The position numbers and the translations under genes were made by a program. Source: Haliclona indistincta (taxonomy: Eukaryota > Porifera > Demospongiae > Haplosclerida > Chalinidae). Taken from it: 64,000 bases of DNA. Below the pieces are notes generated by a model. The model was not told the DNA's origin. It worked only from the letters and a program-made list of their open reading frames with translations, and made no database searches. The stretch is from NCBI GenBank assembly GCA_964017065.1, contig OZ024785.1:2499142-2563141 (forward strand), read 5' to 3'. Below, in pieces: positions 1 to 12,355 of the stretch; the stretch's first letter is position 1; each line of letters starts with the position of its first letter.

Positions 1-1847
1 TAGCAGGCCTGGTATGATAGCTATCACAATAAGGGACTCTTCCGTTGGTGGTACTGATAATGGTGAAGGACAAATAAACAGCTTATACAACAAGTGAAGT
101 CACACACATGCATTGTGTATATACAGATAATGTGTGTACCTTGTGGGTCTGATGATGGTCGAAGTGGATCTATAATGGTAAAATGAAACCAAGATATCAT
201 CGATACTCTATCATCCATGCCCTAGTGCGGGTATCTCTACTCACCTGATGGTCGTGATGTAGTCCTGCTGCCGATATCTGCAATGAGTAGTACACAGGTC
301 ATGCTAATCGATATCTAGCTATGGCGTGATAACTCACCTAGAGTAGTTGTGGTAGGGCTTGTTTCTGTATAATACAAGACAAGATAACACCACAATCAAT
401 ATCAAGCTTGTGCACAAGTACGCATGGATCTGCATTATACAATATTCAAAGGCTATTGGTAACGTTTATACTGATCAAATAATTTTTTCAGCGTATTCTT
501 TTTGTCTTTACTACACACACGAATTGTTTTCTCTTTGCTGTCTGTGACAAGAAAGAGTTCAAAGGATGTCCCTCTGAGTGGAGTACACTATTTGGTTGTC
601 TCTACTACTGATACTCGCGACACTTCATTACAAACCCACACACAAGGAAGTGTAATCACTCACCGAATGTAAAATTTGTGATCACCGAATAGCTCTCAAA
701 GTGTTCGTTCAACATCGTCAAGTTTAACATGTATTTGACGTTGAATTCGATTCCGTCTGAAACAGTCTTGTTTGTTGATGTGGTGATGTTACGCATTAGC
801 AATCTCTTCTCTTCCCAGTCTCTAATCTCGTACACATATGATATTCTCTGATAATGGCACACATCCGGCGCCTGTGAATACATTAGGTATTGTACACAGA
901 ATGAGCTTATCAGTGCGTACCTCGAATTGGATACCCAATATAGCGTTTCTGCCCTGCACTGTTTTGTTAAGCTCAATCTTAGGTTCAGTCACATTTGTAT
1001 TAAAAATTGCTGAGCAAATTGAGCGAATATGTTACTTTGTGTTCTAGAAGAAAAATGTGTACTTACATTGAGGGAATCCATTAGTATTGCTGTTTGTACT
1101 GGGTCCAGTGCTACCCACATCAGTCTCAGCCTCCACTGTGAACACCAGCTCATCACACTGACCTCTTTCTTGTTCGTTTGTGAGCACATATCGTTCCTCA
1201 GTTGCAGTCCACTGAGTGATCTGGTTTGATGTGAGGTTGAGCATGGTCACAGTGTAGTTCGAGACAGGGAATGGCCATGGAGCAGTCCAGGTGAGAGTGA
1301 GGGCAGTCAGGTTAAAGGTTTGGACTGTTGGAGCTGCAGGAGGGCCTGGTGGACCTGTGAGATATAAAATTATTTCAATTCTTGTTTGTTTGGTTCTCTA
1401 CTCACCATTCACAACTACAAGAACAGCTTTATTAGAAATGTATTGATCAAAAGTACAGCTGATTCTGGTGTTGTTATTCTGTTCATTGGCTAGCACACTC
1501 AGATCCCATCTTACAGTGGTTCCATCTTCAGGAGGAGTTCGTGTCCAAGTGAAGTTTCTACTTTCATAGCTTTGTATTGCTTGCATATTAGGAAAGCGTA
1601 GCCCCACAACAAGATCATCATTGACATGTAGAGTGGGTCTGCTGTCTCCTCCTGCAGTAGTTCCTTCACATGAGTATTGCACAGTTGTTCCAGGATAGGC
1701 CACACGACCTATTGGCTGCACTAGCACTATAGAATACAAGCAGTATCATGTCATGCAAAGATGGACGAATCTATGCTTACCTTTTGCTTGGCAAACCGAT
1801 GCCACAAGAGCTGCAAACAGCAAAGCTATCGTGAATGAGGAAGACAT
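1..1847 (-). CDS. A1: long Ig-FN3 receptor, type A, 3' end beyond the window
   Basis: Ten exons can be traced: 1781-1847 (signal peptide beginning MSSSFTIALL), 1406-1726 (Ig domain), 1067-1354 (first FN3), 921-1009 and 664-871 (second FN3-like domain, split by a phase-0 intron), then small stalk exons 512-541, 338-364, 245-277, 140-169 and 1-53. All keep one frame (1146 nt, 382 codons to the edge) and all borders except the split-domain one are phase 1. The stalk exons are rich in Thr, Ser and Pro. The last one ends in a hydrophobic run (SLIVIAIIPGLL) that looks like the start of the membrane helix. The product is expected to be a type I surface receptor. Ligand and tail are unknown. The second FN3-like domain is clearly diverged from A2, although the FN3 exon is nearly identical. 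The stalk exon at 512-541 is the least certain. Confidence 0.72.
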
Positions 1848-3110
1848 GTTTTCAGCCCTGACTACACTTGTGTGAGTGTGAAAGTGTGCTTGTGGTGTAA
1901 ATGCACTAGTATGTATAGGGAAGTCTGTAATACACTCTGTATACTGACCTTACCTATTGGAGTACTACATAGATGCATATCTTCACCATAGATTGTCTCA
2001 TATCTAAACCATTTGATAACATCCAAGAGATCTGTATTATAGTAGTTCTCTTAATAGGTACACACAGGTAGCCAGTCTGTAGTACACAATCAAGTCACAC
2101 AAAGATGCTATCAGTAAGGGCATCAAAACAGCTGATAAGCAGCAGACAAATGGACTAAGACAGGATAATACATCATGCTTACATGCTCTAATGTGTATGT
2201 GACTCACATAATCTGTGTAGTAAGAGGCTGATGTCTTTTTGAAATTTTATCAAAGCCCTACTGGTAGTGACATGTTTACAAACTAGTGTATTGAAGGTTT
2301 TGCAGTTGTACCACTGGTCTAGTGAGCTGGAGACTCTGTACATTGCCGTAGACAAAACAGTGACAATAGGACATATGTACGTAGCACATTGATAAGAGGT
2401 TCCTCTGCTCCAGTAGCCCTATGACTTGCCCTGAAAGTTATCTTATTATAGTAAAGTGACTCTTTAGCTGCTTCTATTTCATTTGTATATTGTGGAAGTG
2501 CGCTTCACTGAAACTCCAATTTAGCGGACTAACTGGTATACCTAGGTGTAAAGATAATAGACACCACCCGTGCTATAAATCCCATATTGTACACTCAGGC
2601 ACTTATTTCACTAAGGTGGCGGCGAACGTGCTTCGCGTCACTTTCAACTCACGCAACCCGAGGATATTTGACCGAGGTAGGCTCTAAATCAGTTAAAGCA
2701 TGCTTGTTTGTGCTTTAACTAATTCTTTGTCTACCTTGGCTCCTGTGTTGCCTTCATGTTTAATAAGCTTTGTACAGTATAATGTACAGTATCACGCCAT
2801 TGCCAGTTGAACAACATGTGTATGATTTTGATTAATACAATGGACAACGGACATGCAGTGATAACTGTGTAGTCGTCTATTGTTGACTGTCACTACTAAT
2901 TATACGCTCACACCTGATTACAATAATATACACAAGTCAACTGATGAGAGTTTGAATTTTGGCGTATTGTTGATCCGATCACAGCTGCTTTGAGATCATG
3001 CAACAAACAAGTCTCTCTTGTTCTTGATTGCTTCCATTGCTAATGGGTTAGCTTGAGATGGAACTGTGTGTATACAGAATAGTAAATACACCAGAAGCAT
3101 TCTAGCGTTG
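1848..3110. other. Intergenic region between A2 and A1
   Basis: No exon with homology to the neighbouring receptors and no convincing long frame was found. The right part must hold the 3' UTR of A2 and the left part the promoter of A1. Confidence 0.5.
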
Positions 3111-5831
3111 TCATAGCTTACTTTCTATCTTCATCTTTCTTGACTTCCTTGACTTCAGGCAGCAGCAACAGCATGTAGCCAGCACCAATATAAACACTAG
3201 TGTGAACAGCAGAGCACCTGCTAACACTCCAGCTCCTATTATCACAGTGAGCAAAGGTAGACCTGTAGAACGAACAGTCAGTGGATTGGTGCTCTACCGT
3301 AGATTGCAAATCCGTTGTCTCAAGCTCACAACCATAGCACGCTACGCATGCGCATTTGACTGTACAAAGCCATTCACATTTCGTCAATGCACATGCGTCT
3401 TGATGGAAAAGCTACACAAAATATTGACAACTGACTTGCAAATTACAGTAGCTGACCACTTGAGAACATTATGACATACATTGTTTGACCACAAATGGTC
3501 TTGTGGGTTCAACACTCTGTGACTAATTACCTGTGGTTGCTGGTGTGGGCTGGTTTGTTGCTGATGGTGGTGAGATAGTTGGAATGGTGGAAGATGGTTC
3601 AATAGGCACTGCTGTGTGACAGGGTAAAAACAGAATACCATTTTCTAATAAGGGTCTAGAATTAGTTAGTGTGTCAGTGTAGAATTAGCTATGACAGTTC
3701 ATAGGATGGGTATTTTAAACCATGAGAGCACTAGGCATATTAACATTATTTTTTACTAAGTACAAAGAGCTTTATGCTTGTGCTCTGTGCTTTATGCTCC
3801 TAGAGGAGGAGCAGTGTAAGAGGGGTTATGATAGTGACCTAAGTGGCTGCCATAGTATACACTAGACCAGACACTAGTACTAACACTTCTAACAGTTATT
3901 GTAATATCTTTACCTTTAGGGCAATCCTTTGATGTGTTGCTGAACAAGAACAATGTGTTTTGGGATACATTGAACAAATCATTGATAGCTGCATCAAATA
4001 ACTCCTGATCAGAGCTGATGTTCCTCAAGTGAATGTAGCCATATTGATCGGACGAGGCATTCATTATGAATCTCAGCAAGCAGTCCATTCTGTACTGACA
4101 CGTGTTCTCAGGACTGAGGAATGTATAGGACTGACATCGGCTCTCAGTGAGTGGGTGTGGCTGGCTGTGCTCCCTGAGCAGAAGGCGTTGTAGTATCATG
4201 GACTCAATGATACAGGTGTCAGCTGTGCTGTCCCATGAAGCATTGCTGGTTAAGTTGGTGAAATCCAGCTCTCCAAAGAGGGCACAAGAAGATTGGTTGA
4301 AGAATGGGTCCAAAGATGTGACAGAACTTGAACTATTGGGACAATAATAATTATTTGAATATTTCTGTCATTTTTATGCAAGAATGCTTTGCATGTATTA
4401 ATAAAAAGCTTTACCTTAACGAAGAGCAATTTTCTGGTAGTGCGCTCTCCCTGACTTGGAGCTGGCATTCACCTGTGGTAACAAGATTACATCGATTATC
4501 GTATTTATGGTATTATCAATGTTTGCAGTCAGACACCATAATAAAGGTATAAGCTAATGCTAGATCAGTAAGTGGTTTAGACCAGTATCATGACTTGTTG
4601 CTTACCATTAATAGTGAAGTTGTATATTAATGAGTCACTCTCCCAGTCACTGTTCATTACAGTCAACTGTAGAGTATACTGTACATTGTATAGAATACCT
4701 CCAGAGAGAGTAACATTAGTGCTGTATGAACTGGTGTCACTCAGAACTAATGTAGCATTGTCCAGATCAATGATTGAGTAATCGTACGATAGATTTTGAT
4801 AATAACAGACTATTGGCGGCTGTAGAATTAGAGAAAGGATAAAAATTAATTACTTAGAGTTTTGAATACTTATACCTGAAATTCGACCTGTAAGGCAGCT
4901 GCTCTGTCCTGTACAAATGTCCTCATTTGCAGGTTCAGCTCATCTTGATTCACAGGAGCAATAGCTGCACACATTCAAAATGATGGTATTATTATCCTCA
5001 CTCAGCACTTATTATTATTTAATTTCAAATATTTGCCTTACCTTTAGGGAATCCACTAGTGCTGCTGTTTGTACTGGGTCCAGTGCTACCCACATCAGTC
5101 TCAGCCTCCACTGTGAACACCAGCTCATCACACTGACCTCTTTCTTGTTCGTTTGTGAGCACATATCGTTCCTCAGTTGCAGTCCACTGAGTGATCTGGT
5201 TTGACGTGAGGTTGAGCATGGTCACAGTGTAGTTGATGACAGGGAATGGCCATGGAGCAGTCCAGGTGAGAGTGAGGGCAGTCAGGTTTGAGGGTTGGAC
5301 TGTTGGAACTGCTGGAGGGCCTGGTGGACCTGTGAGAAGAAACATATCAAGCTTTTTCTGTTTCTTCATGCACTCACCATTCACAACTACAAGAACAGCT
5401 TGTCTAGTAATATCAAAGTTAAAAGTACAGCTGACTCTGGTGTTATTATTCTGTTCATTGGCTAGCACACTCAGATCCCATCTTACTGTTGTTCCATCTT
5501 GAGAGACAGTTTTTGTCCAAGTGAAGTTTCTACTTTGATATTTTTGTATTGCTTGCATATTAGGAAAGAGTAGTCCCACAACAAGATCATCATTGACATG
5601 TAGAGTGGGTCTGCCTCCTGCAGTAGTTCCTTCACATGAGTAATGCACAGTTGTCCCAGGATAGGCTACACGACCTATTGGCTGCACTAGCACTATAGAA
5701 TACAAGACATTGATTATAGTACAATGCCCAGTATTTGGTATAATATAAGCAGCTTATCATAGATCACCTTTCAGCTCTGAGATATCAAGAAAACCAGCCA
5801 AGATAACAAGAACAAGAGCACACCGCATCAT
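3111..5831 (-). CDS. A2: complete long Ig-FN3 receptor, type A, with very short tail
   Basis: Nine exons: 5768-5831 (signal peptide, MMRCALVLVILAGF), 5378-5692 (Ig, with the YSC and VSC cysteines), 5042-5329 (FN3), 4876-4964 plus 4606-4819 (second FN3-like domain), 4415-4472, 3914-4332 (Cys-containing, Asn-glycosylation-rich ectodomain I do not recognise), 3531-3611 (Ser/Thr/Pro stalk) and 3111-3262 (membrane helix followed by five cysteines and a basic Lys/Arg/Ser tail). The sum is 1680 nt, about 559 aa, with no stop in frame. The helix is LPLLTVIIGAGVLAGALLF onward. The cysteine run could be palmitoylated. The tail has no tyrosine, so this copy would not signal by itself through phosphotyrosine. 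The last exon could alternatively splice at 3122 to an unseen tail exon, but reading on gives a TGA seven codons later. The exon 8 acceptor is a tandem CAGCAG, so its start may be 3611 or 3608. Confidence 0.8.
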
Positions 5832-5945
5832 GCTAATCTTTCTGCTGTTAAACTGATAACTTTATCTCGAGTGGTGTATTATTAAGCCCACGAACATTAG
5901 TACAGAGTAAACATGCTACTCCAGCTCTGCTGTCAACAACTTGTG
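5832..5945 (-). promoter_or_regulatory. Conserved upstream block of type A genes (A2 copy)
   Basis: The sequence directly upstream of the A2 start is nearly repeated upstream of A3 (12246-12355) and A4 (16964-17065). It contains the palindrome GATAAAGTTATC (5855-5866 read on the minus strand), which holds two opposed GATAA cores, followed upstream by CTCGAG-like sequence. Position and conservation suggest a promoter; no clear TATA box was seen. Confidence 0.4.
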
Positions 5946-6468
5946 AGTACTCCACTAGTGAGTAGACTAATATTCCTCTGTTGTGGTGCGATAACATCAG
6001 TTCTACCAAAACATCACTAGCCTGACAGGAAAGAAGCTCTGTACTGGTGAATGAGGCAATATGCAGTGCATGTGATTGTCAATCAACTAGCCTAGCTCAG
6101 GTGAATAAATCTATAATGTCAACCACAGTAAACAGCACCATCAGGAATGTATTGTAACAGTCACCTTGACTCTTCTAATGAATTCCTTTGTTGGGTTATT
6201 TTAAATAAAAACTGACGTATTATGACAACTTTGTCTACATGTACTTATTAATTTCTTTGGTCTTGACCGGTACAGCTCTTACTCCATATATAAAACCAAC
6301 CTTTGAAATCAGGACAAAAATCTGTGTGGGTCCTTAGAGACGGTGGGTTCTAATTTATCAGCTCCTTATTATAGTTATGAAATGACTGTATTCATAAGTT
6401 TGAGCATGCTGGTAATGATCATGGTGCACATAATTTATTATTTCAAATCTTTTTAAAAAAGGCAGAAC
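5946..6468. other. Intergenic region between A3b and A2
   Basis: No exon or repeat was recognised here. The right-hand end presumably carries the 3' UTR and poly(A) site of A3b. Confidence 0.4.
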
Positions 6469-7802
6469 TCAAATGTATACTTCCTCATCACTTTCTACAG
6501 TTTTCAATCCACTTGAGTATGCTTCACAGTCTTTTAGTTTAAATCTCTCATAAGCAGGATTGTCATGAGTAGTTAGTCGTGGTGGTGGAAGTTGAGGAGG
6601 ACTTGAGGGTTCAGCGTAGTCATAAACATGTTCCTCTTCTCTGCTAGTCTTCTTACGATATATTACGACTGACAGTATAATAGAGAGTACAGCTGGAATT
6701 ATAATGAACAAGACAAATCCAATGACTGCTCCAACTGTAGATAAATAAATTAGCTATTACAGTGACAAGTTATAGATAAACCAGCACATGAATATTGATG
6801 ATATATCTTTCAGTAGCTGACTTTAACTTACCAGTTATAAATATAACGTAGCTAATTTTATCAGCTGTGGATGTAAGTAAAATTACATATAAAATCATTT
6901 AGCTTGGATAATAAGAGTATGAGAGACTTAGTACATGTCATACGGACAGGCAAACTAGTGATGAGATCTCGAGTACTTACCATTAATAGTGAAGTTGTAT
7001 ATTAATGAGTCACTCTCCCAGTCACTGTTCATTACTGTCAACTGTAGAGTATACTGTACATTGTATAGAATACCTCCAGAGAGAGTAACATTAGTGCTGT
7101 ATGAACTGGTGTCACTCAGAACTAATGCAGCATTGTCCAGATCAATGATTGAGTAATCGTACGAGAGGTTTTGATAGTAGCAGACTATTGGTGGCTGTAA
7201 AATAAAGAATGAACAATATTGACAACGGTATGTAGATTAAATGCCTGAAATTCAATGTTCATGATGCCTGTTCCATTTTCTATTTGTGTCTTCATTTGAA
7301 GATTCAGTTCATCTTGATTCAATGGAGTGATAGCTGCAAAAGACAAGAGTAGCATCTGTTATCACAATGGTGTAATTAAATTACACCTTTAGGGAATCCA
7401 CTAGTAGTGTTTGTACTGGGTCCAGTGCTACCCACATCAGTCTCAGCCTCCACTGTGAACACCAGCTCATCACACTGACCTCCTCCTCCTCTCAGCACTA
7501 ACTGCTCATCACATGTTGTCCACTGAGTGATCTGGTTTGATGTGAGGTTGAGCATGGTCACAGTGTAGTTGATGACAGAGAATGGCCATGGAGCAGTCCA
7601 GGTGAGAGTGAGGGCAGTCAGGTTAGTCACTGTCACTGAGGGAGCTATAGGAGGGCCTGGTGGACCTGTAGTAGTAACAAACGCCAACTCTTGTTCATTT
7701 TTACTGATAACAAGAAGAGCCTGTCTAGTAATGTTTGGACCAAAAATACAGCTGATTCTGGTGTTGTTGTTCACTTCATTGCCTAGTACACTCAAATCCC
7801 AT
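6469..7802 (-). pseudogene. A3b: 5'-truncated type A receptor with tyrosine-rich tail
   Basis: Exons run from the second half of an Ig exon (7705-7802) through FN3 (7387-7665), the split second FN3-like domain (7245-7333 and 6981-7194), a 33-nt linker exon (6832-6864) and a membrane-plus-tail exon (6734 down to the stop at 6469). The tail is about 60 residues with HVYDYAEP, DNPAYERF and a C-terminal EEVYI, which are candidate SH2/PTB docking sites. The first half of the Ig domain and a signal exon are missing; the sequence switches at about 7803-7830 to the A3 ectodomain region. The exon from 7245 ends in a GC rather than a GT donor (CAG then GCATTT). The intron between Ig and FN3 would be only 39 nt. 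Whether A3 and A3b make one chimeric transcript is unclear; the phases do not join simply. Confidence 0.6.
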
Positions 7803-8357
7803 ATCTCAATCTTAATTCAATTTTCATTTCTGGGTTGTGATAGTTACCTAAGTGGCTGCTATATACTAGACCAGACACTAGTACTAACGTTAACGCTTCT
7901 AACATTGTAATATCTTTACCTATAGGTGATGTGTTTTGGGATGCATTGAACAAATCATTGATAGCTGCATCAAATAACTCCCTATCAGAGCTGATGTTCC
8001 TCAAGTGAATGTAGCCATATTGATCGGACGAGGCATTCATTATGAATCTCAGCAAGCAGTCCATTCTGTACTGACACGTGTTCTCGGGACTGAGGAATGA
8101 GTAGGACTGGCATTGGCTCTCAGTGAGTGGGTGTGGCTGGCTGTGCTCTCTGAGCAGAAGGCGTTGTAGTATCATGGACTCAGTGATACAGGTGTCAGCT
8201 GTACCGTCCCATGAAGCATTGCTGGTTAAGTTAGTGAAATCCAGCTCTCCAAAGAGGGCACAAGAAGATTGGTTGAAGAATGGGTCCAAAGATGTGACAG
8301 AACTTGAACTATTGGGACAATAATAATTATTTGAATATTTCACTCATTAAGTTTTTA

Positions 8358-9531
8358 TTAGGGAGGCACGGTAGTGCCTCCCTATGTAGGGTTGAACGAG
8401 AAAAAAAGATGGCGGCTACATACAATGTATTAGCGTTCAAACGCTGATATTTCGCCTGGTGATGAATTTTATACGTCAAAAGACACTTAAATCTGCTATC
8501 GGGCGTTGCCCCATCATACAGTAGCAAGGAGATTGCTCGAGATTGTTGCTAAAGTGACGAAACTAAAAACGGTGAAAATCGTGTTTCGTCATCTTCGTTT
8601 TCTTATTCTTTCTTCAACTCGCCTAGCGCCTCTACGCGAGCAGTGCCGAGACCAAAACACCCACGAACAGTCGTGAAATTCTCCTGGCATGTGCCTTTTG
8701 AACTTAGTTTTTAGCGAAACGGCGATATAAATTCCGCGATTTCTCGATCGTGATCCATTGTCAGCTAAGTGTTAGACGCCATTAATGTGATTGCGCAATA
8801 CGCACGTGACCAAGCAGTGGTTAGGGCACGTGACCAAGCACTAGCTTGAGTATCTCCACACCGTGTGGTTCACGGAGAACACATATCTGTATAGAGTCTT
8901 CGAAGAACGGAAAGCTATAGGATCACCATACTGCGCTTGCCAGATATAAATTATAACCGCCGGTCAACAAACTAGTGTGGGCGGGGCTCGTATGCACTGC
9001 ATGCATGCATGCGTAGGCGAGCTGATAGTATAGCATAACAATTATTTTTTGCTACAAGTTTAAAATAAAGAAAAGTCATCAACAACAAGAAACTAAACAA
9101 TGGTGGAACAAAGACGGCTCAGTACGTCCATGATTATTATTTGAACTGCACTTCACTAAAAAAGTGAAAAGGACACAAACAAGAAAATTAAAAAGATTTC
9201 TATCGAAATCAAAAGGATGTAGGGTTGTGAAATCTACCACTGGTTCACAATGTAAACTAACAAGGAACAAGCATGGAATGGTAACACAATTGACTTGCTA
9301 ACAGACCATAGATCCCTACATCAGTGGCTGTACACAAGCTGAATGCACGTCAGGTGTCAGCAGTCAACAAGTAGGTCAACCACACCACACCAGCCACTGA
9401 TGTAGGGATCTATGGTCTGTTAGCAAGTCAATTGTGTTACCATTCCATGCTTGTTCCTTGTTAGTTTACAGTGGTAGATTTCACAACCCTACATCCTTTT
9501 GATTTCGATAGAAATCTTTTTAATTTTCTTG
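8358..9531 (-). mobile_element. Helitron-like non-autonomous element, copy 1
   Basis: On the minus strand the element ends with the hairpin GGGAGGCAC-TACC-GTGCCTCCC followed by TAA, that is a hairpin then CTAA, and is followed by a host T. The paralogous intron in A4 (near 15480) lacks it, so the insertion lies between host A (8357) and T (9532) with no target duplication. These are Helitron hallmarks. The other end does not begin with TC but with CAAGAAAATT, and forms a long inverted repeat: arms about 9180-9330 and 9391-9531 around a 60-base loop. No Rep/helicase frame is present. It lies in an A3 intron. Confidence 0.55.
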
Positions 9532-9645
9532 TGCAAGAATACTTTGCATGTATTAATACCTGAAAAAAGAGCAATTTTCTGGTAATTCGCTCTCCCTGAC
9601 TTGGAGCTGGCAGTCACCTGTGTGGTAACAAGATTACATCGATTA

Positions 9646-9884
9646 TTAGGGAGGCACGGTAGTGCCTCCCTATGTAGGGTTGAATGAGAAAACAAGATGG
9701 CAGCTACGTACAACGTATTAGCGTTCAAACGCTGATATTTCGCCTGGTCATGAATTGTATACGTCACTGAAAGTCACTTAAATCTGCTCTCCCATCTTAC
9801 AGTAGCAAGGAGATTGCTCGAAGTTGTTACTAAAGTGACGAACCTGGAAACGGTGAAAATCGTGTTTCGTCATCTTAGTTCTCT

Positions 9885-9969
<85 letters not shown>

Positions 9970-10918
9970 AGCGCGCCTAGCGCCTTTACGCGAGCAATGC
10001 CGAGACCAAAACACCCATGAACAGTCATGAAATTCTCCTGGCAGGTGCCTTTTGAACTTAGTTTTTAGCGAAACGTCGATATAAATTCCGCGATTTCTCG
10101 ATCGTGATCCATTGTCAGCTAAGTGTTAGACGCCATTGATGTGATTGCGCAATACGCACGTGACCAAGAAGTGGTTAGCGCACGTGACCAAGCACTAGCT
10201 TGAGTATCGCCGCCGCCTTATGGATCACGGAGAACACATAAATGTACATGTATTTGTCTGGAGTCTTCGAAGAACGGTAAACTCGTATAGGATCACCATT
10301 CTGCGCTTGCCAGATAATTACAACCGCCGTACATGTCTACAAACAATTGTGGGCGGGGCTCGTGCATGCATGTGTAGGCGAGCTGATTTGTACAGCATAA
10401 CAATTATTATTAGCTACAAGTTTAAAATTCTTACAACAGGAAAACTAAACCAATGGTGGAAACAAAGACAGCTCAGTACGTGCATGATATTGAACTGCAC
10501 TTCGCTGAAAAAGAAAAAAAAGGACACAAACAAGAAATTAAAAAGATTTCTATCGAAATCAAAAGGATGTAGGGTTGTGAAATCTACCACTGGTCTACAA
10601 TGTAAACTAACAAGGAACAAGCATGGAATGGTAACACGATTGACTTGCTAACAGACCATAGATCTCTACATCAGTGGCTGTACATAAGATCAATATTTTG
10701 TCACAAGCTGAATGCATGTTAGGTGTCAGTCAACAGCAACTATCTGAACTAGCTATAACCAACCACAGCAGCCACTGATGTAGGGATCTATGGTCTGTTA
10801 GCAAGTCAATCGTGTTACCATTCCATGCTTGTTCCTTGTTAGTTTACATTGTAGACCAGTGGTAGATTTCACAACCCTACATCCTTTTGATTTCAATAGA
10901 AATCTTTTTAATTTCTTG
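9646..10918 (-). mobile_element. Helitron-like non-autonomous element, copy 2
   Basis: Same family as 8358-9531, with the same 3' hairpin plus CTAA at the low-coordinate end and a long inverted repeat at the other (arms about 10535-10675 and 10771-10918). The empty site in A2 (near 4495, ATCGATTATCGTATT) shows insertion between A (9645) and T (10919) without target duplication. It contains a (CTTT)n microsatellite at about 9883-9967. It lies in the A3 intron after the second FN3-like domain. Confidence 0.55.
9883..9967. repeat. (CTTT)n microsatellite inside Helitron-like copy 2
   Basis: About 21 uninterrupted CTTT units. Copies 1 and 3 have only short pyrimidine runs here, so the expansion happened after this copy inserted or in its source. 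Confidence 0.9.
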
Positions 10919-12245
10919 TCGTATTATGGTATTATCATTGTTTGCAGTCAGACACCATAATAAAGCCATCAGCTAATGCTAGATCAGTGAGTGGTTTAGA
11001 CTAGTGCATCATGATTTGTTGCTTACCATTGATAGTGAAGTTGTATATTAATGAGTCACTCTCCCAGTCACTGTTCATTACAGTCAACTGTAGAGTATAC
11101 TGTACATTGTATAGAATACCTCCAGAGAGAGTAACATTAGTGCTGTATGAACTGGTTTCACTCAGAACTAATGTAGCATTGTCCAGATCAATGATTGAGT
11201 AATCGTACAAGAGCTTTTGATAGTAACAGACTATTGGTGGCTGTAACAATAGAGAAAGGATAAAAATTAGTGAATAGAAAGTTTGTAATATACCTGAAAT
11301 TCGACCTGTAAGGCAGCTGCTCTGTCTTGTACAAATGTCCTCATTTGCAAGTTCAGCTCATCTTGATTCACAGGAGCAATAGCTGCACGCATTCAAAATG
11401 ATGGTATTATCCTCACTTGGCATTAGCACAATTATTATTAATTTCAAAATTTTTGCCTTACATTTAGGGAATCCATTAGTGCTGCTGTTTGTACTGGGTC
11501 CAGTGCTACCCACATCAGTCTCAGCCTCCACTGTGAACACCAGCTCATCACACTGACCACTTTCTTGTTTGTTTGTGAGCACATATCGTTCCTCAGTTGC
11601 AGTCCACTGAGTGATCTGGTTTGATGTGAGGTTGAGCATGGTCACAGTGTAGTTGATGACAGGGAATGGCCATGGAGCAGTCCAGGTGAGAGTGAGGGCA
11701 GTCAGGTTAGGGGGTTGGACTGTTGGAGCTGCAGGAGGGCCTGGTGGACCTGTTAGAAGACAACATATCAAGCTTTTTCTGTTTCTTCATGTACTCACCA
11801 TTCACAACAACAAGAACAACTTTATTGGAAATGTATTTATCAAAAGTACAGCTGATTCTGGTGTTGTTATTCTCTTCATTGGCTAGCACACTCAGATCCC
11901 ATCTTGCAGTTATTCCATCTTCAGAGACAGTTTTTCCAAGTGAAGTTTCTACTTTCATAGCTTTGTAATATTTGCATATTAGGAAAGAGTAGTCCCACAA
12001 CAAGATCATCATTGATATGTAGAGTGGATCTGCTTCCTGCAGTAGTTCCTTCACATGAGTAATGCACAGTTGTCCCAGGATAGGCTACACGACCTATTGG
12101 CTGCACTAGCACTATAGAGTACAAGACATTGATTATAGTACAATGCTCAGTATTTGGTATAATAAGCAGCTTATCATAGATCACCTTTCAGCTCTGAGAT
12201 ATCAAGAAAACCAGCCAAGATAACAAGAACAAGAGCACACCGCAT

Positions 12246-12355
12246 TATGCTAATCTTTCTGCTGTTAAACTGATAACTTTATCTTGAGTGGTGTATTATT
12301 AAGCCCACGAACATTAGTGCAGAGTAAACATGCTACTCTAGCTCTGCTGTCAACA
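12246..12355 (-). promoter_or_regulatory. Conserved upstream block of type A genes (A3 copy)
   Basis: Nearly the same sequence as 5832-5945 and 16964-17065, including the opposed GATAA palindrome. Confidence 0.35.

Larger units (their letters stand above)
7920..12245 (-). pseudogene. A3: type A receptor, frameshifted and lacking its membrane end
   Basis: Exons: 12185-12245 (signal peptide), 11799-12111 (Ig), 11462-11749 (FN3), 11294-11382 and 11027-11240 (second FN3-like domain), 9561-9618 approximately (small exon) and 7920-8308 (unrecognised ectodomain). The Ig exon is 313 nt, against 315 in A2 and A4. Two bases are missing near 11935, where A2 reads TTTTTGTCCAAG and A3 reads TTTTTCCAAG, so the frame breaks inside the Ig domain. 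Two Helitron-like insertions (9646-10918 and 8358-9531) sit in two successive introns. The stalk and membrane exons present in A2 are absent, and the sequence continues into A3b. An assembly error could mimic the 2-base deletion. Confidence 0.65.

Noticed and set aside
2490..2687. 65-codon plus frame between A2 and A1
   Set aside because: No recognisable domain or partner exons; treated as chance.
5233..5502. Plus-strand frames opposite each FN3 exon (MMTGNGHGAVQV...)
   Set aside because: They recur only because the FN3 exon is repeated; they are antisense shadows with no start context, splice sites or domain.
9778..10020. Lys-rich (KERK)n and Phe-rich frames
   Set aside because: They are translations of the (CTTT)n microsatellite inside the Helitron-like element.
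6469..12245. A3 plus A3b as one working gene
   Set aside because: The Ig exon of A3 is frameshifted and the A3 ectodomain exon ends in phase 1, whereas the only acceptors before the half Ig exon would be phase 0.
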